A DNA stretch of 64,000 nt from Vanilla planifolia (taxonomy: Eukaryota > Streptophyta > Magnoliopsida > Asparagales > Orchidaceae). Below, in pieces: positions 41,401 to 53,516 of this stretch; within the stretch, counting starts at the first letter, position 1, and each line of letters opens with the position of its first letter. Both the position numbers and the translations under genes were made by a program. Location: contig JAIUJO010000610.1 in the NCBI GenBank assembly GCA_023846275.1, forward strand, positions 69,501 through 133,500. The letters are read 5' to 3'. The notes beneath the pieces were generated by a model. The model saw only the letters and a program-made list of their open reading frames with translations. It had not been told where the DNA came from and searched no databases.

Positions 41401-43050
41401 CTATACTCTACTCTTGCATAACCTAATCTAGGCTAGGCAAGCCTTGCCAAACCTAGCTCTACTCCACTCTACCTTACTATACCATACTCCACTCTACTCT
41501 GGTCTACTTTATTTTACTATATTCTACTATACTATACTCTACTCTATTCTAACCTTGCCTTACCATGCCTAGCCTAGCTTAACTTAGAGTAACAAAGATC
41601 TACTCTACTTTGCTCTACTTTGCCTTACTCTACCCTACTCTGCTCTACTTTGCTCTACTATGCTCTTCTCTACTATGCTCTGCTCTACTCTACCCTACTC
41701 TGTTCTACTACTCTACTCAACTCTAGCCTAGCCTTACCTAACCTAGCAAAACTCTTCTCTACTATACTCTACTCTATTTTACTCTTCTCTAATCTACTAT
41801 ACTCTACTCTACTCTACTATACACTAACATTACTTAGCTTAGCCTAACATAGCTTAGACTAGCCTAGCCTAGCCTAACCTAACCTTGCTCTACTCTACTC
41901 TACTCTACTATATTCTACTATATTGTACTCTACTCTAACCTTTTAGCCTAGTTTAAGTTAGCTTTAATCAATGCTACTCTATTTTAACCAAGCCTAGCCT
42001 AACTTAGGTTATCTTAGCCTAACCTTGCTCTACTTTGCTCTACTCTACACTACTCCACTTTGCTCTGCTCTGCTCTACTTTGCTATGCCCTACTCTACTA
42101 TGCTCTATTGTACTCTACTTTATTGTACTCTAGCCTAACCCAACCTTGCTTATAGCATTAATATGCTCTACTCTACTCTATTCTATTCTACTCTACTCTA
42201 CTCTACTTTATTCTAATCTACTCTAGCCTGGCCTAACTTATCTCTACCCTACTCTGCTCTACTCTACTATACTCAAAGGCTAGCCTAGCCTAACCTAACC
42301 TAGCTCTACTCCACTTTAGTCAAACTTAACCTAGCCTAACTTAGCTCTTCTCTACTCTGCTCTGCTCTACTTTGCAATGCTCTGCTCTGCTCTGCTCTAT
42401 TATACTTTGCTCTACTCTGTTATGTTCTCTTATACTATACTCTAGCTTATTCTAACCTAGCCTCGCATAGCCTAGCCTAGCCTAATCTTGCTCTACTATA
42501 CACTAATCTACTCTACTCTACTCTACTCTAACCTAGCCTAACCTAACTTAACTCTACACTACTCTACTCTTCTCTACTCTAGTATAGCCTAGACTAACCT
42601 AACCTAGCCTAGCCTAGCTCTACTCTAGCCTATTATGCTCTATTCTTCTCTACTCTACTCTATTTTTCTCTACTCTATATTACTCTACTCGCTTCTTATT
42701 TACTCCACTCTACTCCAATTAACTCAAAACTAATCTACTATAACTTAGCCTAGTCTAACTTAACTCTACTCTTTTCTACTCTACTTTACACTACTCTACT
42801 CTATTCTACTCAACTCTAGTCTACTCTAGCCTAACCTAGCCAAACAAAACCTAGCTTTGCTCTACTATACTCTACTCTGCTCCACTTTTCTTTGCTCTAC
42901 TCTACTCTGCTCTGATATAATCTTCTCTACATTACTCTACTCTGCTCTACTAGACTCAAGCCTAACATACCCTAATCTAACCTATCTTAGCTTAGCTTGG
43001 CCTAATCTAGCTTTGCTCTAGTCTTCTCAACTATACTATGCTCTACTCGA
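38480..43050 (+). repeat. Tandem duplication of a ~2.2-2.4 kb satellite segment (2 copies)
   Basis: Copy 1 is about 38480-40855 and copy 2 about 40856-43050. Collinear landmarks are TAGCCTAGCCTCACC at 38533 and 40903, CCTAATCTAGGCTAG at 39123 and 41422, CTTAGCTTAGCCTAAC at 39590 and 41833, AAAGGCTAGCCTAGCC at 40014 and 42275, GTTATGTTCTC at 40152 and 42419, CTCTATTTTTCTCTACTCT at 40453 and 42657, CCTAGCCAAAC at 40650 and 42835, and ATAATCTTCTCTAC at 40732 and 42917. Offsets fall from 2370 to 2185, so several indels separate the copies. Boundaries are approximate. Confidence 0.8.
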
Positions 43051-46000
43051 CTCTACCCTACTCAACTCTACTCTTCTCTACTCTAACCTAGTTTAGCCTT
43101 ACCTTGCCTAACCTAGCTCTACAATACTCTACACTATTCTAGGCTACTCTAACATAGCCTAGCCTACCCTAGTCTAACCTAGCTCTACTCTGCTATACTT
43201 TGCTCAGTGTTACTCTACTTTACTATACTCTGCTCTACTAGACTCTACTCTAGCCTAGCCTAGCCTAACCTAACCTAACTCTACTCTACTCTACATTACT
43301 CTCCTCTATTATTCTCTACCTTTGCATAACCTTGCTAGCCCAACCTAATAGAGCCTAGCTTATCCTAACTTAGCTCAACTCTACTCTATACTACTCAACT
43401 ATATTATACTATACTCTATTCTATTCTACTCTACTCTACTCTTTCCTAGCCTAGTTGGGCCTAGCCTAGCCTAGCCTAGCTTAACCTAACCTGGCTCTAC
43501 TTTGCTCTACTAAGTTGTACTCTGCTCTACTCTATTTTGCTCTACTCTACTCTGCTCTCCTCTACTCTATTCTTCTTTACTTTACTCTGCTCTACTCTTC
43601 TCTATTATGCCTTGCTCTACTCTACTCTACTATACTCTACTCTAGCAAGGCCTCACCTAGCCTAGCCTAATGGAGCTCTACTTTATCCAACTCTACTATA
43701 CTCTATTCTACTCAACTCTTTCCAAGCATAGCCTAGCCCACCTTAGCCTAGCTTAGCCTTTCCTAGCCTTGCCTAACTTAGCTCTAATCTACCCTACTAT
43801 ACTCCACTCCACTCTACTCTAGCACTACTCCACTCTACTCTACTCTAGCCTAGCCTAGCTTAGCTAACCTAGCTCTACTCTGCTCTTCTCTAAAAAATTT
43901 TGCTCTGCTCTATTATGCTCAACTCTGCTCTGTTATACTCTACTCTTCTCTTCTATACTCTTCTCTGCTCTACTCTACTCTATTCTGCTCTACTCTACTA
44001 TACTCTGCTCTATTGTACTCTAGCCAAGGTTATCCCAACTCAGTACAAGTCTACTATACTTTACTCTACTCTACTCTAGCTTAGCTTAGCCTAGCCTAAA
44101 CTAGCTTACCTTAGCCTAATGTTGCCCTACTATGCTCGACTAAAAAAAACTCTACTCTATTCTACTCTTCTCTAACTTAGCCTAATCTGGCTCTTCAATA
44201 GTCTTCTCTAACCTAGCCAAGGCTAGCCTAACCTTACATAACTTAGCTCTTCTCTACTCTACTTTGCTTTGCTCTACTCTATTCTGCTTTTGTCTACTCT
44301 ACATTACTCTACTATGCCCAGCTCTACTTTACTCCACTCTACTTGAGCTTAGCCTAACCTAGCTCTACTCTACTCTACTCCACTCAACTCTACTCTTCTC
44401 TACTCTACTATACTATACACTACTCTGCTCTACTCTACTCTAGCTTAGCCTAGCCTAACCTAGCCTAGCTTAGCTTAGCCTAACCTAGCTTCACTCTACT
44501 TTACTCTACTATACTCTACTATACTCTACTCTACTTCACTCTACTCTAACCTAGCCTTACTTAGCTTTGCCTGACCTAACTATCTTCTCTACTCTACCCT
44601 ACTCTTCTCTACTATTTCTTGGCCTAGCCTAGCCAAAGCAAGCAATGCTCTACTCTATGTTGCTCTACTCTACTCTACTCTACTCTAACCTAGCCTAGTT
44701 TTGCCTATCCTAGCCTAACTTAACCCAACCTAGCTCTAATATATTCTGCTATACTCTACTCTACTCTACTCTACTTTATTCTACTCTACTCTGCTCTACT
44801 CTACTCTTTTCTACTCTGCTCTACTCTACTCCTCTCTTCTTTGCTTTGCTCTTCTTTGCTATGCTTTGCATAGCTCCACTCTACTCTATTCTGCTCTACT
44901 CTTCTCAACTCTACTCTTGTTTAGGCAAACCTAGCCTTGCCTAACCGAGCTCTACTATACTTTACTACACTCTACTCAACTCTACTCCACTCGACTCTAC
45001 TCTATCCTAGCCTACCCTAGCCAACCCTAGGCTAGCTTAACCTCGCCTAACCTAGCTTAACCTAGCTCTATAGTGATCTATTGTAATGAACTCTACTCTA
45101 CTCTATTGTACTCTAACTTAGATTAGCCTAGCCTAGCCTAACCTAACTCTACTCTACTTTACTCTAGTCTACTCTAGCTTGGCCTAACCTAACCTTGCTT
45201 AGCTCTACTCTATATTGCTCTGCTCTATTTTTCCACACATTGCTGTACTCTACTCTACTCTACTTTACTCTAGTCCACTCTAGCTTGGCCTAACCTAGCC
45301 TTGCCTAGCTTTTCCCAGCAAAGCCTAGCTTTACTCTACTCAACTCAACCCTACTCTAATTTACTCTGCTCTACTCTACTATACTATACTACACTCATCC
45401 CTAATATAGCCTTGTCGAGCCTACGCTAGCCTGCCCTAGCCTAGCTTAGCCTAGCCTAACATAGCTGTACTCTACTTTACTATTTTATATTCTACTCTAA
45501 CTTAACCTTTTCCAGCCTATTCTAATATAGCTCTCCTCTACTCTACTCTACTCTACTCTAGCTTAGCTTAACCTAACCTAGCTCTACTCTAGTATGCTCT
45601 ACAATCCTTTTCATTATTGTATTCTACTATGCTCTGCTCTAGTCTTATCTTCTCTATTTTTTTGTACTTTGTTCCACTCTACTTTGCTTTACTCTACTCC
45701 ACTCTACTTTACTCTTGCCAATCCTAGGCAAACCTAGCTCTACTCTACTCTACCCTACTTTGCTCCACTTTTCTTTACTCTACTTTGCATTCCAAAACTC
45801 TGTTATGCTCTTTTATACTCTGCTCTAGTCTACTCTTCTCTACTCTGCTCTTCTTTGCCCAACTTTGCTCTACCCCACTCTACTCTTCTCCATTATGTTC
45901 TTCTCGACTCTACTCTACTCTACTCTACTCTCCTCTCCTCTCCTCTTCTCTCATCTTCTCTACTCCACTCGGCTCTACTCTATTCTACTCTGGTTTGCTT

Positions 46001-49000
46001 TACTCTTTTCTATTCTACTCTACTCTACTATGCCCTATTCTATGCTACCCTACTCTACTCTACTATGTTGTTTCTCAGCCTAGCCTAGCCAAATCTCACT
46101 CTACTTAGCTCTAATCTACTCTACTTTACTACATCTAGCTTAAACAAGCTTAGCCTACCCCAACCTAGCCTGACCTAGCTCTACTCTACTATACTTTAAT
46201 CTATCCCACTCTACTCTAGCTTAGCCTAGCCTACTCTAGCCTAACCTAGCTTTGCTCTGCTCTACTCTGCTCTACACTGCACAACTCCACTCAACTCTGC
46301 TCTACTCTACATTGCTCCACTCTACTCTTCTGCTCTACTTTATTCTACTCAACTCTACTCTCCTCTCCTCTTTTATTCTCTACTCAGCTCAACTCTTCTC
46401 TACTCTACTCAACTCTTCTCTACTCTACTTTACTCCACTTTACTCTACTCTACTCTACTCTGCTCTACTATACTATACTATACTCTACTCTACTCTATTC
46501 AACTCTACTCTACTATAACATAGCCTATCCTAGCCTAGCCAAGCTCTGTTCTACTCTACTCTATTCTAGCTTAACCTTACCTAGCCTCGCCTAGATTCAC
46601 CTAGCCTTGCTTAACCTATCCTAGCTTTGTTCTCCTCTACTCTGCTCTGTTATATTGTGCTCTACTCTACTCTTCTCAGCTATATACTCTAGCTTAACCA
46701 AACCTAACTAATCTCTACTCTACTCTGCTTTACTCTACTATAGCCTATCCTATCCTAGCCATCCATAGCCAAGTCTAACCTAACTTAGCTCTACTCTACT
46801 CTACTCTACTCAACTCTACACTATTCTTCTCCACTCCACTCCACTCCACTTTACTCTATTCTAATCTTCTCTTAGCCTAATCAAGCCGAGCCTAATCTAA
46901 TACTGCTCTAATCTACTATAGCTAAGCCTAGCCTAGCATAGCCTTGCCTAATCAAGCTCTACTCTACATTACTCAGCTCTGCTATACTTTGCTCTGTTAT
47001 GTTCTACTCTACTCTACTCTACTCTACTTTACTCTATTCTACTCTACTTGAGTCTTGCCTATCCTCACTAGCCTAACCTAGCTCTACTCTACCCTACTCT
47101 ACTTTACTCTACTCTTCTCTACTCCGCTCTAATCTACTCTACTCTATCCTAGCCTTGCTAACCTAGCCTAGCCTCACCTTGCCTAACCTTGCTCTACTCT
47201 ACTTTACTCCATTATAATTTACTATACTCTACTCTACTCTAACCTAGCCTAACCTAGCTTTATTCTCCTTTACTTTACTCTACTCTGCCCTGCTCTATGC
47301 TAGCCTATCTTATAGTAACCTAGACTAACCTAGTTAGGCTCTGCTCTGCTTTGCTCTACTTTACTCTATTCTGCTATACTCTACTCTACTTTGCTCTACT
47401 CAACTTTGCTCTGTTCTACTCTACTCTACTTAACTCTACTATACTCTACTCTACTTTACTCTAACCTAGCCTAACCTAACCTAACCTTGCTCTACTCTTG
47501 TTTACTCTACTCTACTCTACTTTACTCCACTCTATTCTAATCTTCTCTACTCTTCTCTAACCTAGCCTAGCTTAAACTAGATCTTCTTTACTATATTATA
47601 GTCTAGCTTAGCCTTGCCTTGCCTAACCTAGTTCTACTCTACTTTACTCTACTCAACTCTACTCTGCTCTACTTTCCTTTATTATGCTCATCTCTAATCT
47701 GGTTTGGTCATCTCTACTCTACTCTACTCTACTCGAGCCTAACAAAATCTAAAAAGCTAAACCTAGCTCTACTTTACTCTACTCTTCTTTACTCTACTCT
47801 ACTCTAGCCTAGCTTTGCCTAACCTAGCCTAGCCTTACTTAACCTAGCTCTACTCTACTATACTCTACTCTAAACTAGCCTAGCCTTACTCTACTCCTCT
47901 CTATTATATTATACTCTACTGTAGCCTAGCCTAACCCACCCTAACCAAGACTAACCTTGCTCTACTCTGCTCTTTTTTACTCTACTATACTCTACTCCAC
48001 TCAACTTTACTCTGCTCTATTCTACTCTACTTTGTTTTGCCCTACTATGCTCTATTTTACTCTACTCTACTCAGGCCTAGCCTAGCCTCGCTTAACGAAA
48101 CCTAGCTTCATAGTACTTTACTCTACTATACTCTATTCTACTCTACTTTACTCAAGCTTAACATTACCTAGCCTAGCCTAGCCTAGCCAAACAAAGCTCT
48201 ACTCTTCTCTAATCTAACATACTCTACTAAACTCTACTCTCCTTTATTCTATTATACTCTACTCTACTCTACTCTACTCTATGATGCTCTAGTCTACTTT
48301 ATTCTACACTAACCTAACTTAACCCAGCCTTGCCTAGCTTAGCCCAACCAAGCTCAATTCTACTATGCTCTCTTCTACTCTATTGTACTTTACTCCATTC
48401 TACTTTGCTCTATTCTACTCTACTCTACTCTATGCTACTTTGCTCTTCTCTACATTGCTCTGCTCTAGTCTACTCTACTTTACTCTACTCTACTCTAATC
48501 TGCTCTGCTTTGATCCACTCTACTTTAGCCTAGCTTAACCAAGCTATACTCTACTCTACTCGACTCAACTCTAGCCAAGCCAAGCCAAGCCTAGCCTAAC
48601 CTAGCTCTACTCTACTCAATTGTACTCTACTTAACTCTGCTAAACTCTACTCTAGTCTATTCTACTTTACTCTTCTCTACTCAACTCTACTATACTATAC
48701 TCTACTCTGCTCTTTTACTTTGCTCTATTTTGCTTTACTCTATTCTGCTCTACTCTATTCTACTCTACTCCATTGTACTCTAACCTAGCCTAGTCTAACC
48801 TAGCTCTTCTTTACTATATTATACTCTATTCTACTCTAACCTAGCCTAGTCCAGCCTACCCTAACCTAGCTTTACTCTACTCCATTATACCTTACTCTAT
48901 TTTATTCTTCTCTACTCTACTCTACTCTAATCCACTCTATTCTACTCTACTCTACTCTATTCTACCCTTCTCAGTCTACTTTACACTACTCTACTCTACT

Positions 49001-51440
49001 TTAGCCAAGCCTAGTCAGACAAGGCAATCCTAAACAAATCTACACTACTCTAAAAGAACTTAACCTCACTTCACCTAGGCTAACTTAGCTTTACTCTACT
49101 CAGCTCTATGCTACTCTATTCTACTCTGTTCTACTCTACTCGACTTTGCTCTGCTCTTCTCTACTCTACTCTACTGTACACTACTCTAGTCTACTATACT
49201 TTTCCTTAGCATAGACAACCCTAACACTACTCTACTCTACTTTACTCTACTCTACTCTAGCCTAGCTTAGTCTACCTTACCCTACCCTACCTTAGCCTAG
49301 CCTAACCTAGCTCTACTCTACTTTACTGTACTTTACTCTACTTTACTCTACTCTACTCAACTTTACTCTACTAAAGCCTACCCTAGCTTAGTAAAGCATA
49401 ACTTAGCTTTACTCTACTCTACTCTGACATAACCTTGCCTAGCAAGCTTAACCTAGCTCTACTCTACTCTACTATGCACAGCTCTACTATACTCTAAGCT
49501 ACTTTATATTGCTCTAATCTACTCTTCTAGTTGGTTCAACTCTGCATTGCTTTGCTTTGCTCTACTCTGCTCTACTCTCCTCTATTGTACTCTACTATGC
49601 TCTTCTCTACTCTATCATACTGTACTTTACTCTACTCTACTCTACTCCACTCCACTCTACTCTACTCTAATCTAGTGAGGCCTAGCCTTGCCTAGTCTAA
49701 CCATTCTCTACTCTACTTTACCCTACTCTACTCTAACCTAGCCTAGCCTAGCCTAGCATTGCCTAACCTTGGTCTACTATTCTCTACTCTACTCTGCTCT
49801 ACTCTGTTATGCAATACTCTGCTCTATTCTAAGCTGCTCATTACTGCTCTAGTCTTCTTTTTTTTGTAAGTTCTGCTCCACTTTGCTTTGCTCAACTCTC
49901 CTTTTCTCTACTTTTATCTACTATACTCTACTCTTCTTTACTCTACTCTACTATATTATACTATACTTTACTCTACTCAACTCCACCCAACTCTACTCCA
50001 CTCAACTCTACTCTACTCTAACTGAGCAAAGCTTAATCTAGCCTAACCTTACTCTACTCTACTCTACTCTACTCTCGTCTAGCCTAGCATAGCCTAGCCT
50101 CCCTAGCCTAGCCTAGTCAAGCCAAACCTAGCTCTACTCAACTATACTATACTATCCTCTAGTCTACTCTACTCTACTCTATGCTACTCAACTCTATTCT
50201 ACCTAACAAGCTTAGCCCTGACTAGGCTAGCCTAGCCTAACCAAACAGAGCCTAACCAAGCTCTACTCTATTATGTTATGCTTCATTCTGCTTTTCTTTG
50301 CTCTACTCCACTGTACTCTACTCTACTCTGCTCTGTTCTACTTTGCTCTACTCTTTACTCTAGTATAGCCTCGCTTAGCCTACACTAACCTAGCTCTACT
50401 CTACTATACTCTACCCTACTCTAGCTTAGTCGAGCCAAGCTTACCATAGCCTTGTCTAGCTTAGCCTAGCTTAGTCTAGCATAACCTTGCTCTCCTCTAC
50501 TCTAATATACTCTACTCTGCTTTACTCTACTTGGCTCTACTCTACTCTACTCTAACTTAGCCTAGCATAATCTAGCCTAACTAAGCTCTACTCTTCTCTG
50601 CTCTACTCTACTATGCTCTTCTCTACTTTGCTTTGATCTACTCTACTCTTTTCTACTCTACCCTCCTCTACTCTACTCTACTCTTCCTTGCTCTACTCTA
50701 CCCTACATTACTCTACTCCAGCCTAGCATACCTTAACCTAACCTAGCCTAGCTTAACCTAGCTCTACTCAATCCTATTCTACTCTAGCCCACCCATGCCT
50801 AACCTAGCCTAGCATAGCTTAGCCCAACAAAACCTAACTTTATTCTACTCTACTGTACTCTATACTATTCTAATCAACTAGACTCTAGTCGAGAATAGGC
50901 TAGCTTAGCCTAGCCTATTCTTACCTAGCTCTACTCTACTTTACCCACTATACTATATTCTAAATTAGCTTAGCCTAGCCAATCCTAACTTAGCTCTACT
51001 ATACTACATTATACTCTACTCTATTCTACTCTATCTTACCCTTGCCTAGCCTAGCATAGCCTATCCTTGCTTTGGTCTAATCTACTCTGCTCTACTCTGC
51101 TCTGCTCTACTCTACTCTACTCTAGTCTAGTTTACTCTACTCTACTCTAATCTATTCAAACCTAGCCTTGCCTAACCTAGCCTGGCCTAGCCTAGCCTAA
51201 CCAAGCTTTGCTCTACTTAACTCTATTATACTCTACTATACTTTATTCTAGTCTATTAGACTCTACTCTACTCTCCTCTACTTTATTATGATATTCTTTA
51301 CTCTGCTCTAGTTTACTTCATTTTACTCTGCTCTACTCTGCTCTGCTCTACTCTTCTCTACTCTGCTCTACTTTACTCTATTTTGATTTGCTCTGCTCTT
51401 CTCCACTCCACTCTACTTTGCTCTACTTAACTCTACTATA

Positions 51441-51494
51441 CTCTCCTCTCTTCTCCTCACCTCTCCTCCCACCTCTTCTCTTTTCCTTTCCTTT
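51441..51494 (+). repeat. Homopyrimidine tract beside the retrotransposon junction
   Basis: This stretch of 54 bases contains only two purines (A at 51459 and 51471); the rest is C and T. It ends 26 bases before the left end of the retrotransposon sequence. It looks like the CTCCT variant seen elsewhere in the array, but it is the patch closest to the breakpoint. Such mirror-like pyrimidine tracts can in principle form triplex DNA; that is general knowledge and is not shown here. Confidence 0.7.
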
Positions 51495-51520
51495 ACTCTA
51501 CTCTACTCCACTCTACTCTA

Positions 51521-51592
51521 CTCCCCACCTTGGGTTGAACTTCTATACATGTCTAGCCCCACTATCCTAACCTAGGGCTCTGATACCACTCT
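51521..51592 (-). repeat. Duplicated PBS and leader fragment outside the 3' LTR
   Basis: These 72 bases match 59006-59077, the internal sequence directly after the 5' LTR, with two visible differences. They include an intact primer-binding site (minus-strand TGGTATCAGAGC, 51577-51588). A normal 3' LTR is followed by host DNA, so its presence means the left LTR once led into another internal region. The fragment stops at the G-rich motif that resembles the polypurine tract, and satellite begins at once at 51520. Confidence 0.92.
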
Positions 51593-52442
51593 TATTACAC
51601 CCCAGTTTTTTTTAAAAGGAACTTTTTTTTTACATATAGACAGCTCAGATCGTCCCATACCAATCTGAGTAGCCTACGAAAAACATAGGATATAACACAT
51701 CATTACACACCTACTTTCCTTAACTATGTGGATCCCATCTCCCGGGCACACCGTCAAATCAGGTTCATGACTCCTGAATTAACTGATGAATCGCGCAATG
51801 TTACTCCTACTAGACCCAATACTCCTAACCCATACCGATAGGAGAACCGATCTAATAGAAGTCTGAACCCCCAAGGTTAAGTTCCATAGTCATGTAATGA
51901 CCTCACCATCAACAAAAAAATATATAACATCCACCGATATGAAATGGCGCTCCACACACCATACCGTCAAGGTAGAAAATAAGATAGTGTATAAAAATGT
52001 AACTCATATGAAAAATCACAGTCCATAAAATACCACATCATCCATACGAGTACATGACTCAGAATCACCCTCACATAATACAAGACATAAGAGTAACAGT
52101 CTCACTGAATACATCCAACAACAATAATCAACTAACCAGAATGTCTCAAAAAATCACAGATCGGATCTCCTCCACTAGCCTACTAATCACGATCCCACCT
52201 AAGGCTGGGTGGCGTCAAGTCTGCTGAGCCACTGGAAAAATATGGATAATAAAAGAATGAGCTATGCCCAGTAGGAAAGACAGCTAGTAAAAAAAAAACT
52301 CTCATGCAAGAGAAGGATAATAGCAAGAGTATAGAAATACAGCATAACAATGTATGGTGGAAAGGCACTCTCAGTCCCAGACTCTGACCAACCACAGTCA
52401 CCCCCGGTCACACCAGAGTAGCTCTCCTCTGTGCTCCCAGGA

Positions 52443-52543
52443 AGCATGCCAGCGGGACACGCCAATCTCTGCGCACCCATGGCGCCTAGGCAAAGCATGC
52501 CAGCGGGACATGCCCATCTCTGCGCACGCATCACAACGCCTAG
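52443..52543 (-). repeat. 51-bp tandem repeat inside the left LTR
   Basis: Two units begin with AGCATGCCAGCGGGACA on the + strand at 52443 and 52494, a period of 51. The second unit is less complete at its end. The same pair is in the right LTR at 59797 and 59848, so the duplication predates this insertion. Function unknown. Confidence 0.8.
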
Positions 52544-53310
52544 CACCCGACACCGCAGCGTCTCTCCTCAATCAATCTTCTGGAGACTATAAACAAAACT
52601 AGTCACATAGATCTCTAGCCAACGTGAGACACCCCTCCTACCCTCAGGCACGCTGGCCTACACACTTGGCTAGCCACGGCGAGTCACCCCTGCCACTGCC
52701 ACTCTCAGGCGCACAGGCCTACACTCATGGACCAGAAGAGATCGACTCAGCCACCGTTCCAAGAAGTCCTCTCCCAATAATTTCCATAGAAGCCACGCCC
52801 CTACAGTCATTGCCAAGCTCTAACTCCAAGATTCGGCAACATGTGTCCAGATACAACAAGGTGCATACCAGTCCACATGTATACTGTGGAAGCTAAGTCT
52901 GTACTGCACAGTTACCTACCACAACTACCCTAAAACATCATATAGGGCCTATAGTTTCCGATCCAATATGCCAATCCGTGAAATATGCCAACACTGAGTA
53001 AACTGACTCAATCCATGTCATTGCCATCCAAGCAACACAAATTGTACCAAATTCTGACTATTCTGGTAGCACCCAAGTGTCACACTTCCTTCCAACTAAT
53101 CCAACTGCACTGAATTTATGGGTAATTTCCAATAGTCAATTTCAACTTGGCTACGTGATTTCTAAAAATCACCTTTTCTCACTTCAGGAAATTTTTAAAT
53201 TCAAAAAATTCAATTTCCGCCCTTTATCCATTTTCCGAAATTTGAAATAAATTTCCGAATGAATTTTAAATTCCACATATATGCTTTTTTCGAAAATTCG
53301 GATTAATTTC

Positions 53311-53516
53311 CGAATTAAATTTCCTCAGCGCCGTTCGTCTGTGCCGAATCCCGCTGAACCGGTTTTCGCTGTCGATTCGGAACCCTCGCGCTGAACCGCG
53401 ACACCGCCGTACCAAATACCCGAATTAAATTTTCCTCCGCACCGAATCCCGCTGAACCAGTTTTTGCTGCCGGTTCGGAACCCTCGTGCTGAACTGCGAC
53501 ACCGCCGAACCAAATT
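53311..53516 (-). repeat. 110/96-bp tandem repeat in the left LTR
   Basis: Unit 1 is 53311-53420 and unit 2 is 53421-53516. Each starts CGAATTAAAT on the + strand and continues with GAATCCCGCTGAACC and ACACCGCCG. Unit 2 is shorter because about 13 bases of a TCGTTCGTCCGC-like segment are missing. Read in the element's direction the units lie just after the TATA-like region, so they may fall in the early transcribed part or be promoter-proximal; that is inference. Confidence 0.8.

Larger units (their letters stand above)
1..51520 (+). repeat. Pentanucleotide satellite array, left block (CTCTA / GCCTA / ACCTA)
   Basis: This block is almost wholly short tandem units ending in CTA. Runs of CTCTA alternate with runs of GCCTA and ACCTA, and common variants are CTTTA, CTCTG, CTCTT, CTCAA, CCTTG and CCAAG. 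The change from CTCTA to GCCTA keeps the five-base register. The change back usually passes through the hexamer GCTCTA and shifts the register by one. The + strand is strongly pyrimidine-rich throughout. I see no gene, tRNA, rRNA or transposon fragment in the block. Its many + strand open frames encode only Leu-Tyr-Ser-Thr-Leu-like repeats, because CTCTA has no stop in any + frame; the minus strand has a TAG every 15 bases. Divergence between units shows an old array, with local homogenised patches and longer duplications listed separately. A heterochromatic location is inferred; whether it is centromeric, subtelomeric or a knob cannot be told. Confidence 0.95.

Noticed and set aside
51588..51592. 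Possible target-site duplication CTCT or similar beside the left LTR
   Set aside because: These bases are the spacer between the LTR and the primer-binding site and match 59074-59077 inside the element. The right flank reads ATACC, so no duplication can be claimed.
52183..52602. Open frames on both strands within the left LTR
   Set aside because: They overlap each other, lie in non-coding LTR sequence, and have no recognisable domain.
53325..53513. Minus-strand 62-codon open frame, matched by one at 60670-60870
   Set aside because: Both simply read through the 110-bp tandem repeat of the LTR. Their length follows from the repeat, and they show no known domain.
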